Below are positions 52,604 to 60,809 of a stretch of DNA of 64,000 nucleotides, in pieces. Source of the stretch: an uncultured Phascolarctobacterium sp. (lineage in GTDB: Bacteria > Bacillota > Negativicutes > Acidaminococcales > Acidaminococcaceae); assembly GCF_900753045.1 (NCBI RefSeq), contig NZ_CAADXO010000019.1, positions 16,926 to 80,925 of the forward strand, read 5' to 3'. Under the pieces are notes generated by a model. That model saw only the letters and a list, made by a program, of their open reading frames with translations, had not been told where the DNA came from and ran no database searches. A program made the position numbers and the translations under genes. Numbering within the stretch: position 1 is the stretch's first letter; every line of letters starts with the position of its first letter.

Positions 52604-53632
52604 ATGAAACGTACTGCTGTGTATCCTTTTACTGCGATTGTAGGACAGGAGGAAATGAAGCTGTCCTTGATTTTAAATGTTATTAACCCTGCCCTAGGTG
52701 GCGTTTTGATTAAAGGTGAAAAGGGTACGGCAAAATCTACCGCTGTGCGCGCTCTCGCCGAGCTGCTGCCGCCGATGGCGGCTGTGCACGGCTGCCGCTT
52801 CCATTGTGACCCGCACAGCAGCCAGCTGTGCGATGACTGCACTGCCAAGCTGCAGGCAGAGGGCAGCTTGCCGGAAGAAACCATCAACATGCGCGTAGTG
52901 GAGCTGCCTGTCAGCGCAACCGAAGATCGCGTTGTCGGTACACTTGATATTGAGCATGCGATTAAGCATGGTGAGAAAAAGTTTGAACCCGGTATTTTGG
53001 CGCAGGCTAACCGTAATATTTTATATGTAGACGAAATCAACCTGCTGGATGATCATGTTGTCGATGTGCTGCTGGACGCTGCCGCTATGGGCGTAAACAC
53101 TGTTGAACGCGAGGGCGTTTCCTACTCCCACCCCGCACGTTTTGTGCTGGTAGGCACTATGAACCCCGAAGAAGGTGACATCCGCCCGCAGCTTTTGGAC
53201 CGCTTTGGCCTGAGCGTTGTAGTTACCGGCGAGCATGACCCGCTGCAGCGCGTAGAGGTAATCAAACGCCGTCTGGCTTACGAAAACGATGCAGAGAGCT
53301 TCATTGCAGGCTATAAGGAAGCACAAGAAGAGCTGGCAGAAAAAATTATTGCTGCCGGCAAGCTGCTGCCGGAGGTTACTATCGACGACAAGCTACTGGA
53401 AACTGTGGCTAAACTGTCGGTAGAGCTGGGCGTGGACGGTCACCGCGCGGATATTACTGTTATCAAGACAGCGTTGACATTAGCTGCTTTCAATGGCCGC
53501 AAGCAGGCTAACCTTGACGATTTGAAGGAAGCAGCTAAGCTGGTGCTGCCGCACCGTATGCGCCGCCGTCCGTTTGAAGAGGGCGAGCTTGATTGGAATA
53601 AAGTAGAGAGCTTTTTGGCTGCCGAAGCCTAA
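52604..53632 (+). CDS. ChlI/BchI-like AAA+ chelatase subunit
   Basis: A 342-residue AAA+ ATPase of the magnesium/cobalt chelatase I-subunit family. It has the Walker A GEKGTAKS, a cysteine-containing insert (HCDPHSSQLCDDC) typical of the family, Walker B ILYVDEINLL, and the sensor region GTMNPEEGDIRPQLLDRFG. I-subunit hexamers drive metal insertion by the large subunit. Only one such gene serves three large subunits in the window. It begins after a MerR-type promoter and is 12 bp from the ChlD-like gene. Confidence 0.92.
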   Translation: MKRTAVYPFTAIVGQEEMKLSLILNVINPALGGVLIKGEKGTAKSTAVRALAELLPPMAAVHGCRFHCDPHSSQLCDDCTAKLQAEGSLPEETINMRVVELPVSATEDRVVGTLDIEHAIKHGEKKFEPGILAQANRNILYVDEINLLDDHVVDVLLDAAAMGVNTVEREGVSYSHPARFVLVGTMNPEEGDIRPQLLDRFGLSVVVTGEHDPLQRVEVIKRRLAYENDAESFIAGYKEAQEELAEKIIAAGKLLPEVTIDDKLLETVAKLSVELGVDGHRADITVIKTALTLAAFNGRKQANLDDLKEAAKLVLPHRMRRRPFEEGELDWNKVESFLAAEA

Positions 53633-53644
53633 GGAGCGTTGACC

Positions 53645-55594
53645 ATGCTGAAAAATAATCTCTATCCCTTTACTGCGGTAGTTGGGCAGGAGGAGGCTAA
53701 AAAAGCTTTGCTCATTGCTCTGGTCAACCGCAGAGCAGGCGGTCTGCTCATAGGCGGTGCCAAGGGTACGGCAAAATCCGTACTGGCGCGCAGTGTTCAG
53801 AGCCTGATTGGTGCGCAAAAGCTGTTGACGCTGCCGTTGAACGTAACCGAGGATATGCTTTTTGGCAGCATCGACCTGGAGGCTGCTGTAAGTTTGGGCG
53901 AAAAACGTTTTTCACCCGGCATTCTGGCGCGTGCGACCGATAACATTCTTTATATTGATGAAGCGAATCTGTTGCGTCAGGAGCTGCTGACTGCGGCACT
54001 GGATGCCAACAGCGCTGGCATCAACAATGTAGAGCGTGACGGCATCAGCTGCAGTCATGAGGTACGCACGACCGTTATTGCTACGATGAATCCGGAGGAG
54101 GGCACTTTGCCAGGACATATTCTGGACCGCTTTGGTATGTACGCGGATATGCAGCCTTTGCAGGATATTGGCCAGCGCGTGGAGATTATCCAACGTGCCT
54201 TGGCATATAGTAACAATACCCTTGCGTTTTGTGAGCAGTATGCGGAAGAAACTGCTGCCCTGGCAGCGAAGGTTAAGGCAGCGCGTGAGCTGCTGCCGCA
54301 GGTTGAGGTGAGCGATGCGATGCTGATGCTTGCCGCTCAGCTGTGCTCGCAGGCCTTTTGTGCCGGCCATCGTGCGGAAATTTATCTGCTCGAGGCTGCG
54401 CGCGCTATCGCCGCCCTGTCGGGGCGCGCTTACGTGCTGCCGAAGGACGTGGAGGAGGCAGCGCAGTTCGTGCTGCCGCACCGTATGCGCAAGCCGCCCG
54501 AGCAACAGCCCGAGGAGCAGGAGCAGCAGGACGATAACCAAAACGAAGAAGAAAACGAGCAGGATAACGAAGATAATCCTGACGATGAAAATAACGACGA
54601 GGACAACGAAGATAACCAGCTGCCGCCGCCCTTGGATAACGGCGAGGATGACGAAGATGACGATGCTTCCGACGATGAGGACGAGGACGACGAAAGCGAC
54701 GAGGACGAGCAGCAGCAGGAGCACAATAACAGTAATCTGGCACCGGAGGAGCAGCTTGCCGATATCGACAAAAGCTTCCGTCTGCCGAAGATGCTGCTGG
54801 ATTTGGGCAAGGACCGCAATGTGCGCCGTGGCAGCGGCAAACGCAGCGTGACCAAGACTGACCTGAAGCAGGGACGTTATGTGCGCGCCGAACAGCCTAA
54901 AAGCAAGGTTACGGACCTGGCATTTGACGCAACCATCCGCGCGGCAGCGCCCTATCAGCGCTTGCGTGAGGATAACGGCTGTGCGCTGAACATCAAGGAG
55001 GAGGATTTACGCCAGAAGGTGCGCGAAAAACGCATCGGCAACACCTTCCTGTTTGCAGTGGATGCCAGCGGCTCCATGGGTGCGCGTGAGCGTATGCGCG
55101 CTGTTAAGGGTGCCATTTTCTACATGCTGCAGGAGGCGTACCAAAAGCGTGACCGCGTAGGTATGATTGCCTTCCGTCGTGATAAGGCGGATATGCTGCT
55201 GCCGATTACCCGCAGCGTGGACCTGGCGCAGAAGCGTCTGGCAGAAATGCCGACCGGTGGTAAAACGCCGCTGGCAGACGGCTTGGCGCTGTCGCTGCAG
55301 ACGTTGGCACTTTTGAACAAGCGTGACAGCGAGCTGGAGCCGATTCTGATTGTTGTAACCGACGGACGTGCGAATGCCGTGCACGAGGGCGAAAAGGATC
55401 CTGTAGCAGCAGCGATAAGTATTGCCGAAAAAATCGCCAAGGCTAAAATTACCTCTGTAGTGATTGATACGGAAAGCGATTTTATCAAGCTGGGCCTGGC
55501 AAAGAAGGTTGCCGCCGCTATGCAGGCCAATTATTATACGCTGCAGAAGCTGTCTAAGGAAAATATAATTCGTATTGTAAGAAATTTGAATTAA
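53645..55594 (+). CDS. ChlD/BchD-like AAA+ and von Willebrand A chelatase subunit
   Basis: A 649-residue protein: N-terminal AAA+ domain (GGAKGTAKS; ILYIDEANLL), a very acidic Asp/Glu/Gln/Asn-rich linker at about residues 288-365, and a C-terminal von Willebrand A domain with the metal-site motif DASGSMG, the Thr in GGKTPLADGL and the Asp in VTDGRAN. It forms the motor complex with the ChlI-like subunit. ATG 53645 is used because AAGGAG (53631-53636) lies upstream; an in-frame TTG at 53639 is too close to it. Confidence 0.92.
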   Translation: MLKNNLYPFTAVVGQEEAKKALLIALVNRRAGGLLIGGAKGTAKSVLARSVQSLIGAQKLLTLPLNVTEDMLFGSIDLEAAVSLGEKRFSPGILARATDNILYIDEANLLRQELLTAALDANSAGINNVERDGISCSHEVRTTVIATMNPEEGTLPGHILDRFGMYADMQPLQDIGQRVEIIQRALAYSNNTLAFCEQYAEETAALAAKVKAARELLPQVEVSDAMLMLAAQLCSQAFCAGHRAEIYLLEAARAIAALSGRAYVLPKDVEEAAQFVLPHRMRKPPEQQPEEQEQQDDNQNEEENEQDNEDNPDDENNDEDNEDNQLPPPLDNGEDDEDDDASDDEDEDDESDEDEQQQEHNNSNLAPEEQLADIDKSFRLPKMLLDLGKDRNVRRGSGKRSVTKTDLKQGRYVRAEQPKSKVTDLAFDATIRAAAPYQRLREDNGCALNIKEEDLRQKVREKRIGNTFLFAVDASGSMGARERMRAVKGAIFYMLQEAYQKRDRVGMIAFRRDKADMLLPITRSVDLAQKRLAEMPTGGKTPLADGLALSLQTLALLNKRDSELEPILIVVTDGRANAVHEGEKDPVAAAISIAEKIAKAKITSVVIDTESDFIKLGLAKKVAAAMQANYYTLQKLSKENIIRIVRNLN

Positions 55595-55614
55595 AGATAA
55601 GAGTATAGTATACT
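55586..55614 (+). promoter_or_regulatory. Promoter of the exported-protein/RND operon
   Basis: TTGAAT (55586-55591), 17-bp spacer, TATACT (55609-55614). The ordinary spacing sets it apart from the MerR-type sites. Confidence 0.55.
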
Positions 55615-55650
55615 AATAGATATATTAGAATACAAAGGAGTGGAGTTTTC

Positions 55651-56208
55651 ATGAAAAAACTGCTTATTTTATTAGTAACCTTATTTTGCTGCGCAACCGC
55701 CTTTGCTGCTGATGCAGACAAAAAGCCTGCAACTCAGGAGGGTATGAACTGGGAAATCAGCATGATGCCTAAACCGAGTGAAGAAGAGCAGGAGCAGGCA
55801 CGTTGGTCTATCGTTGTAGAAAACAACGTAGGTATTTATGCTTACGATATGGATTCCCTGACCTTCAGCAAGGTTACTAACGGCCTGCCCGATAAAAATA
55901 TTATTTCTGTACTGACGAAAACCGTTTTTACCGATAAGGATATGCTGAAAAAGCTCAATGAAAAATACAAGGCTTCTCTGACTAAAAAAGAGAAGGTGCA
56001 ATACTGTGAAATCGTCATGACCTTTAATCTGCAGGATAAAACCTACGGCGTAGAGGTAATGGATGTTTATGGCAGCAAGAAAACTCTGCTGAGCCATCAG
56101 GCTAAGGAACTGAAGTTTGTTCCGGTTCCGGCAGGCAGCTTTGCTGAGGCTATGCTGGAAGTCTGCCAACAGGCAGTGGCTGCTGATGCGCAAGCAGCAG
56201 CGAAATAA
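55651..56208 (+). CDS. Exported protein of unknown function upstream of the RND pump
   Basis: A 185-residue protein with a signal peptide (MKKLLILLVTLFCCATAFA, cleavage after residue 19). The mature part begins with a Lys/Gln-rich stretch and continues with a compact region (VENNVGIYAYDMDSLTF ... YGVEVMDVYGSK) of probable beta structure, ending in an Ala-rich tail. I do not recognise the family; similar single-domain exported proteins occur in Negativicutes. Its stop overlaps the start of the next gene by one base, so it is part of the pump operon. Confidence 0.7.
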   Translation: MKKLLILLVTLFCCATAFAADADKKPATQEGMNWEISMMPKPSEEEQEQARWSIVVENNVGIYAYDMDSLTFSKVTNGLPDKNIISVLTKTVFTDKDMLKKLNEKYKASLTKKEKVQYCEIVMTFNLQDKTYGVEVMDVYGSKKTLLSHQAKELKFVPVPAGSFAEAMLEVCQQAVAADAQAAAK

Positions 56209-57467
56209 TGCTGCGCCCCGATTTTACTCAGGCAAAAAACTATATATTACAACACAAACTCCTTAGTCTGCTTGCTATCTGTGTGATAGGCATTACCTTG
56301 ACACTGGGCCTCAGGCATCTCTCCAACCAGTCTACGTCAAAAAAAGCAGTAATGAAACCTATTGTGCACACGCAGGTAGTGAGCAGGCGACCATTGTATA
56401 AAAGCATTAATCTTTTTGGACAGCTCAAGGCCAAGGCACAGATTGATATCGTCAATAAGTATGCCGGTATCGTCGATGAGATTAATGTGGATTTGGGCAG
56501 CAAGGTGCAGGCCGGAGATATCCTGCTGGTGCAGCATCTTGATGATGCCCGCGCCGAAATGCTCAAGGCCCAGGCACGCTATGCCGAGGCCGGAGCCAAT
56601 GCGGCAACTACGGACGTGAGCTATAGCACCAGTCTTACCCGTTATGAGGCAGATTATAAGCTGGCGCAGGTCAACGCGGAGCGTTACCGCAAGCTGTATG
56701 CGCAGGGCGCTGTTTCCAAGTCTGAGCTGGACAGTATGGAGCAGACGCTGGCGAATAAAAAAGCGCAGTACGATGCTTTGGCGCAGCAGGAAAGCTATGA
56801 TGGCACACCGTCGCAGGTTTACCGTCAGGAGCAGATTGCTGCCAGACGCGAGCAGGAGTACATTATTGCGCAAAACAAGTATCACGATCTGATTTTTAAG
56901 GCACCACGCGCAGGTATTATTACCTACCGCGATGCAGAAGTGGGTGGCTATGCGCCTGCAGGGAGCAGGCTGCTTACCCTTTTAGATGACAGTGGTTTTA
57001 CAGTGGACTGCGATATTACAGAGGCCGAGGCTGCTTCTGTGACCGTTGGCACGCAGGTCGAGCTGAAGCTGGAGGCGATTGGCGAAATATGCCGGGGTAC
57101 TGTTGTTTATGTGAGCCCTGTAAGAAGCAGGGAAACAAACAAATTTACCCTCCGCATCAGGCTGGATGAGCCTGGCTCCAACGTAAAGGCAGGCTTGTTT
57201 GCTAAGGGTGAATTGCGTTTTCTGCAAAAGCCATCCACTATATATTTACCTAAAAATGCCGTTCTGGAACGGGATGGCAAATATTTTGTCTATGTGCTGG
57301 GCAAGGGGAATAAGGCACTTAAAAAGTCTGTTACTACCGGTGCAAGTAATAATGAAAGTATTGAAATAGTGCAGGGTGTGAAGATAGGCGAAACGGTTAT
57401 CCTTGATAATCTTGCGCGTCTGCGTGACGGCATGGTGGTTGAGGTGGCCAAGGAGGAGGCGAAGTAA
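56208..57467 (+). CDS. RND efflux periplasmic adaptor subunit
   Basis: A 419-residue membrane-fusion protein (HlyD/AcrA family) with an N-terminal membrane anchor (LLSLLAICVIGITLTL, about 18-33), a lipoyl half-motif (INVDLGSKVQAGDILL), a long alpha-helical hairpin (about 110-200) and barrel domains (PRAGIITYRDAEVGGYAPAG; RLRDGMVVEV at the end). It joins the inner-membrane pump to an outer-membrane channel. It overlaps the pump gene by one base. Confidence 0.92.
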   Translation: MLRPDFTQAKNYILQHKLLSLLAICVIGITLTLGLRHLSNQSTSKKAVMKPIVHTQVVSRRPLYKSINLFGQLKAKAQIDIVNKYAGIVDEINVDLGSKVQAGDILLVQHLDDARAEMLKAQARYAEAGANAATTDVSYSTSLTRYEADYKLAQVNAERYRKLYAQGAVSKSELDSMEQTLANKKAQYDALAQQESYDGTPSQVYRQEQIAARREQEYIIAQNKYHDLIFKAPRAGIITYRDAEVGGYAPAGSRLLTLLDDSGFTVDCDITEAEAASVTVGTQVELKLEAIGEICRGTVVYVSPVRSRETNKFTLRIRLDEPGSNVKAGLFAKGELRFLQKPSTIYLPKNAVLERDGKYFVYVLGKGNKALKKSVTTGASNNESIEIVQGVKIGETVILDNLARLRDGMVVEVAKEEAK

Positions 57468-60400
57468 TGAATATTACACGCTTTTCTATTAAACGGCCTA
57501 TCGGTATCTGCATGATTTACATATTAGTCTGCGTCCTCGGTCTTATCAGCTTCTTTCGCATTGGCGTGGAGCTGCTGCCGGACGTAGACTCTAAATTTAT
57601 CAGCGTCATTGTCAACTATCCGGGCGCCAGTACGGAATCCGTCGAACAGCAGGTGACGAAGCCGATTGAGGACGAGCTGTCCTCAATTTCGCACTTCAAA
57701 CAGGTGCGTTCCGCTACCCGTCCCGGACGTGCGGAGATTTTTGTTGAGCTGGACAGTCAGGCTGATGCTGATATGGTGGCTATCGAGGCAACGAAAAAGG
57801 TCAGCCGTATCCGTAAGAATCTGCCGGATGATATTGATGAGCCTGCAGTGCTCAAGCGTTCCTCCGAAGAATATCCGATTATCCAGATTGCAGCAACGTC
57901 TAAGGATAACCTGGACGATATTTTTGCCTTGGCAGACAGTAGCTTTAAGGAGCGCTTGCAGCAGGCAGCCGGCGTAGCCGATGTTGACGTTACCGGCGGA
58001 CGTGCCAAGGAAATTGCAATCGAGGTAGATAAGGATAAGCTCAATTATTACGGACTGACGCTGCAGGATATCATTACGGCGGTGCGCAAGGAAAACGTTA
58101 TTATTTCTTCCGGCTCTGTCTATACTGATGCTTTGGAAAAAACCGTGCGTCTGCAGGCGCAGTATAAGGCTCCGGAGGAGATTCAGCACCTGCAGCTTAA
58201 GGGTACAGGCGGCAGATATATCGAGCTGGGGCAGGTGGCCAACGTGCAGGCCAAGGATAAGCGTGCTGTGGCCTATAGCCGTGTTGATGGTAACGAGGCG
58301 GTATCACTGGAGGTATACAAGGCCAGCGGTGCCAACATCGTTGACACAGCAGACGGCGTGCTTCAGCAGCTGGAAACGCTGCGCAAGGATTATCCGGACT
58401 ACGTTTTCACAGTTGTTTATGACCAGTCGCATTTCGTGCGCGATTCCCTGAGCAATACGCTAAAAACGCTGCTCGAAGGACTTGTTACCACGGGACTTGT
58501 TTTGTATCTGTTCCTGCGTGGCTGGAAGTCCTCTATGGCAGTTATGATTGCTATTCCGACCTCACTTATTGCAACCTTCTTCCTGATGTATCTGGCAGGC
58601 TTTACCTTCAATATGATGTCACTTATGGGTATGGCGCTGTGTATCGGTATTCTTGTCGATGACTCCATTGTTGTGTTGGAGAATATCCATCGCTTTCTGG
58701 CGATGGGCAAAAGTGCCGACGTGGCAGCGGAGGAAGGCCGTAATGAGATTGGTATGGCAGCAATCGCTATGACGCTTTGCGACGTGGTGGTATTTTTGCC
58801 GATTGCCTTTATGCAAAGTGCGACAGGACAGTTCTTCAAGCAGTTTGGCATGACGATTGTTTTTGCTACGTTGATGTCGCTTGTCGTTTCCTTTACGCTG
58901 ACGCCTATGCTGGCTTCGCGCTTTTATAAAAACGGCGTGGAGGAGCCTAAGGGCAAGCTGTGGAGCAGACTGGATGACTTTGAAGCGCAGACGATTGCAA
59001 AATATGACGTTCTTTTGCGCAAATGCATCGAAAAGCCGAAGAGGCTGGTGCTAGGGGTACTGGCAGCCTTTGCGGTGGCGGTAGCGCTGGTGCCGCTCGG
59101 TATCGTCGGCTCGGAGTACATGCCGCGTACCGACGAAAGCGCTATTCAGGTGAATATTGAACTGCCTACTGGTTATAACGCCGACCAAACCAACGAGGCC
59201 TTGCTGTTATTTGAGGATTATCTGGCCAAGGTGCCGGAAATCGAGCATTATATGACGAATGTGACGACTACGCAGAGCATGGGCAAGCTGGTCATTGCGC
59301 TGAAAAGCAGCGATGAACGCAGCAAGGACGTTTGGCAGGTAGCACAGGGCATCCGCAGCTTCGCCAAACAGAATTTGGGCGAAATCAAGGTGCGTGTCAA
59401 CGAAATTCAGTCGTCCGTTACCGGTGTTTCCGGCGGTCGCAACCTTGTGCGCTCGCCGGTACAGGTGGAGCTTAAGGGCAGCGATATGGACCAGCTCGTG
59501 GCCGATTCCGCTAAGGTAGAGCAGATTTTTGCTTCGACAGCAGGCCTGAAGGATATCAAAAATTCCTATGTTAAAGGCATGCCGGAGCTGAAGGTGACGG
59601 TAGACCGCGACAAGCTGAAATATTATCACGCGACAGTCAATGATGTGGCGCAGTCCTTTAACGCTGCCATTGGCGGACGCAGTGCCGGCGTTCTGGCGAA
59701 CGATGTGCAAAACCATGGCAATGACACCGATATTGCAGTACGCTTTGCCGGTGGCAGTGGCTATGATATTGAAGACGTGCGCGCTATTCCGGTGCAGACA
59801 GGCAGAGGAAGCGTCTTTCTTGGCGACCTTGCCGACGTAGAAGAGGGCGTAGGCCCAATTACAATCCGTCGCGTGAACAAGGAGCGCATCATCAACATTC
59901 AGTGCAACCTGACGGACAGGCCGCTGAACGAGGTGGTCAAGGAGCTGACGCAAAAGCTCAATGCCGCAGGGCTTAAGAGCAGCTATGCTTTTTCCGGTCA
60001 GGCTATGACGATGAACGATTCCTTTGCCGAAATGGCTATGGCGTTGTTACTGTCGCTGCTGTTGATTTATCTGCTTTTGGCAGTGCTTTATGAATCGGTA
60101 TTCACTCCGTTTATTCGTATGTTTTCACTGCCGCTTGGTATTATCGGTGCCATCTTCTGTTTGCTGCTGACGCATAATACGATAAATTTGTATTCGCTCA
60201 TCGGCATTTTGGTTATGGATGGTTTAGTAGCGAAAAACGGCACGTTGCTTTTGGACTATACGCTGACGCTGATGCATGAAGGCATGACGGCGAAGGCGGC
60301 GGTAATCGAAGCAGGCAAAACCCGTCTGAAGCCTATCTTTATGACAGCGTTAACGATGGTGGTGGGCATGCTGCCGACGGCGCTGTCGCTGAGTGCAGGC

Positions 60401-60526
60401 TCGGAAACGCGCGTGAGCATGGCGTGGGTTATCATCGGCGGTATGATAACGTCGACAGTGTTTACGCTTTTGGTTCTGCCGATACTGTTTTTATGGTTGA
60501 AAGAAAAATTTCCTAATCGCATATAA
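57467..60526 (+). CDS. RND-family efflux transporter (AcrB/HAE1 type)
   Basis: A 1019-residue proton-driven pump with twelve membrane segments and two large periplasmic domains: N-terminal RPIGICMIYILVCVLGLISF, porter repeats, GMALCIGILVDDSIVVLENI with the paired Asp residues of helix 4, and LIGILVMDGLVAKNGTLLLDY in the second half. The family exports hydrophobic drugs, bile salts or other compounds. No outer-membrane channel (TolC-like) gene is adjacent. Its closeness to the tetrapyrrole island raises, but does not prove, a role in exporting porphyrins. Confidence 0.95.
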   Translation: MNITRFSIKRPIGICMIYILVCVLGLISFFRIGVELLPDVDSKFISVIVNYPGASTESVEQQVTKPIEDELSSISHFKQVRSATRPGRAEIFVELDSQADADMVAIEATKKVSRIRKNLPDDIDEPAVLKRSSEEYPIIQIAATSKDNLDDIFALADSSFKERLQQAAGVADVDVTGGRAKEIAIEVDKDKLNYYGLTLQDIITAVRKENVIISSGSVYTDALEKTVRLQAQYKAPEEIQHLQLKGTGGRYIELGQVANVQAKDKRAVAYSRVDGNEAVSLEVYKASGANIVDTADGVLQQLETLRKDYPDYVFTVVYDQSHFVRDSLSNTLKTLLEGLVTTGLVLYLFLRGWKSSMAVMIAIPTSLIATFFLMYLAGFTFNMMSLMGMALCIGILVDDSIVVLENIHRFLAMGKSADVAAEEGRNEIGMAAIAMTLCDVVVFLPIAFMQSATGQFFKQFGMTIVFATLMSLVVSFTLTPMLASRFYKNGVEEPKGKLWSRLDDFEAQTIAKYDVLLRKCIEKPKRLVLGVLAAFAVAVALVPLGIVGSEYMPRTDESAIQVNIELPTGYNADQTNEALLLFEDYLAKVPEIEHYMTNVTTTQSMGKLVIALKSSDERSKDVWQVAQGIRSFAKQNLGEIKVRVNEIQSSVTGVSGGRNLVRSPVQVELKGSDMDQLVADSAKVEQIFASTAGLKDIKNSYVKGMPELKVTVDRDKLKYYHATVNDVAQSFNAAIGGRSAGVLANDVQNHGNDTDIAVRFAGGSGYDIEDVRAIPVQTGRGSVFLGDLADVEEGVGPITIRRVNKERIINIQCNLTDRPLNEVVKELTQKLNAAGLKSSYAFSGQAMTMNDSFAEMAMALLLSLLLIYLLLAVLYESVFTPFIRMFSLPLGIIGAIFCLLLTHNTINLYSLIGILVMDGLVAKNGTLLLDYTLTLMHEGMTAKAAVIEAGKTRLKPIFMTALTMVVGMLPTALSLSAGSETRVSMAWVIIGGMITSTVFTLLVLPILFLWLKEKFPNRI

Positions 60527-60545
60527 TAATAAATAGGAACATGTA

Positions 60546-60574
60546 TTGCACTAAAAGAGATTATATAGTATACT
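60546..60574 (+). promoter_or_regulatory. Promoter just downstream of the RND gene
   Basis: TTGCAC (60546-60551), 17-bp spacer, TATACT (60569-60574). It would read towards the terminator at 60652 and then receptor 6. Confidence 0.45.
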
Positions 60575-60651
60575 ATTTGCAAGTAAGAAAAAGTTCTAAA
60601 CGATTATAATTTTACTAGAGCTTTTCCTGTATACTATCAGAAGAGCAACTT

Positions 60652-60689
60652 GCGCCTTTGCTGATTATAAAAGCAAGGGCGCTTTTTTT
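60652..60689 (+). terminator. Terminator upstream of receptor 6
   Basis: GCGCCTTTGCT (60652-60662) pairs with AGCAAGGGCGC (60672-60682), one G-T pair, followed by seven Ts. It ends the RND operon or attenuates the transcript from 60546-60574. The 60690-60809 stretch has no clear further promoter. Confidence 0.85.
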
Positions 60690-60809
60690 ATAGCTATATT
60701 GCCGTATAGCCTATTGATCTGCTTGATGCGCTTAGTAGCCTGTGACCATGCAAGACTGGGCGGGGGAAGGGTGGTCAAAATAAATATTTTTAAGGAGTAT
60801 GAGTAAAAC

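Noticed and set aside
54430..54855. Minus-strand serine-rich frame opposite the ChlD-like linker
   Set aside because: It is the reverse reading of the acidic GAC/GAG repeat codons of the linker, not a gene.
16959..55594. A bacteriochlorophyll biosynthesis cluster
   Set aside because: Chelatase and BchLNB-like genes are present, but no bchM, bchE, bchP or other pathway genes are seen, and receptors dominate the locus.
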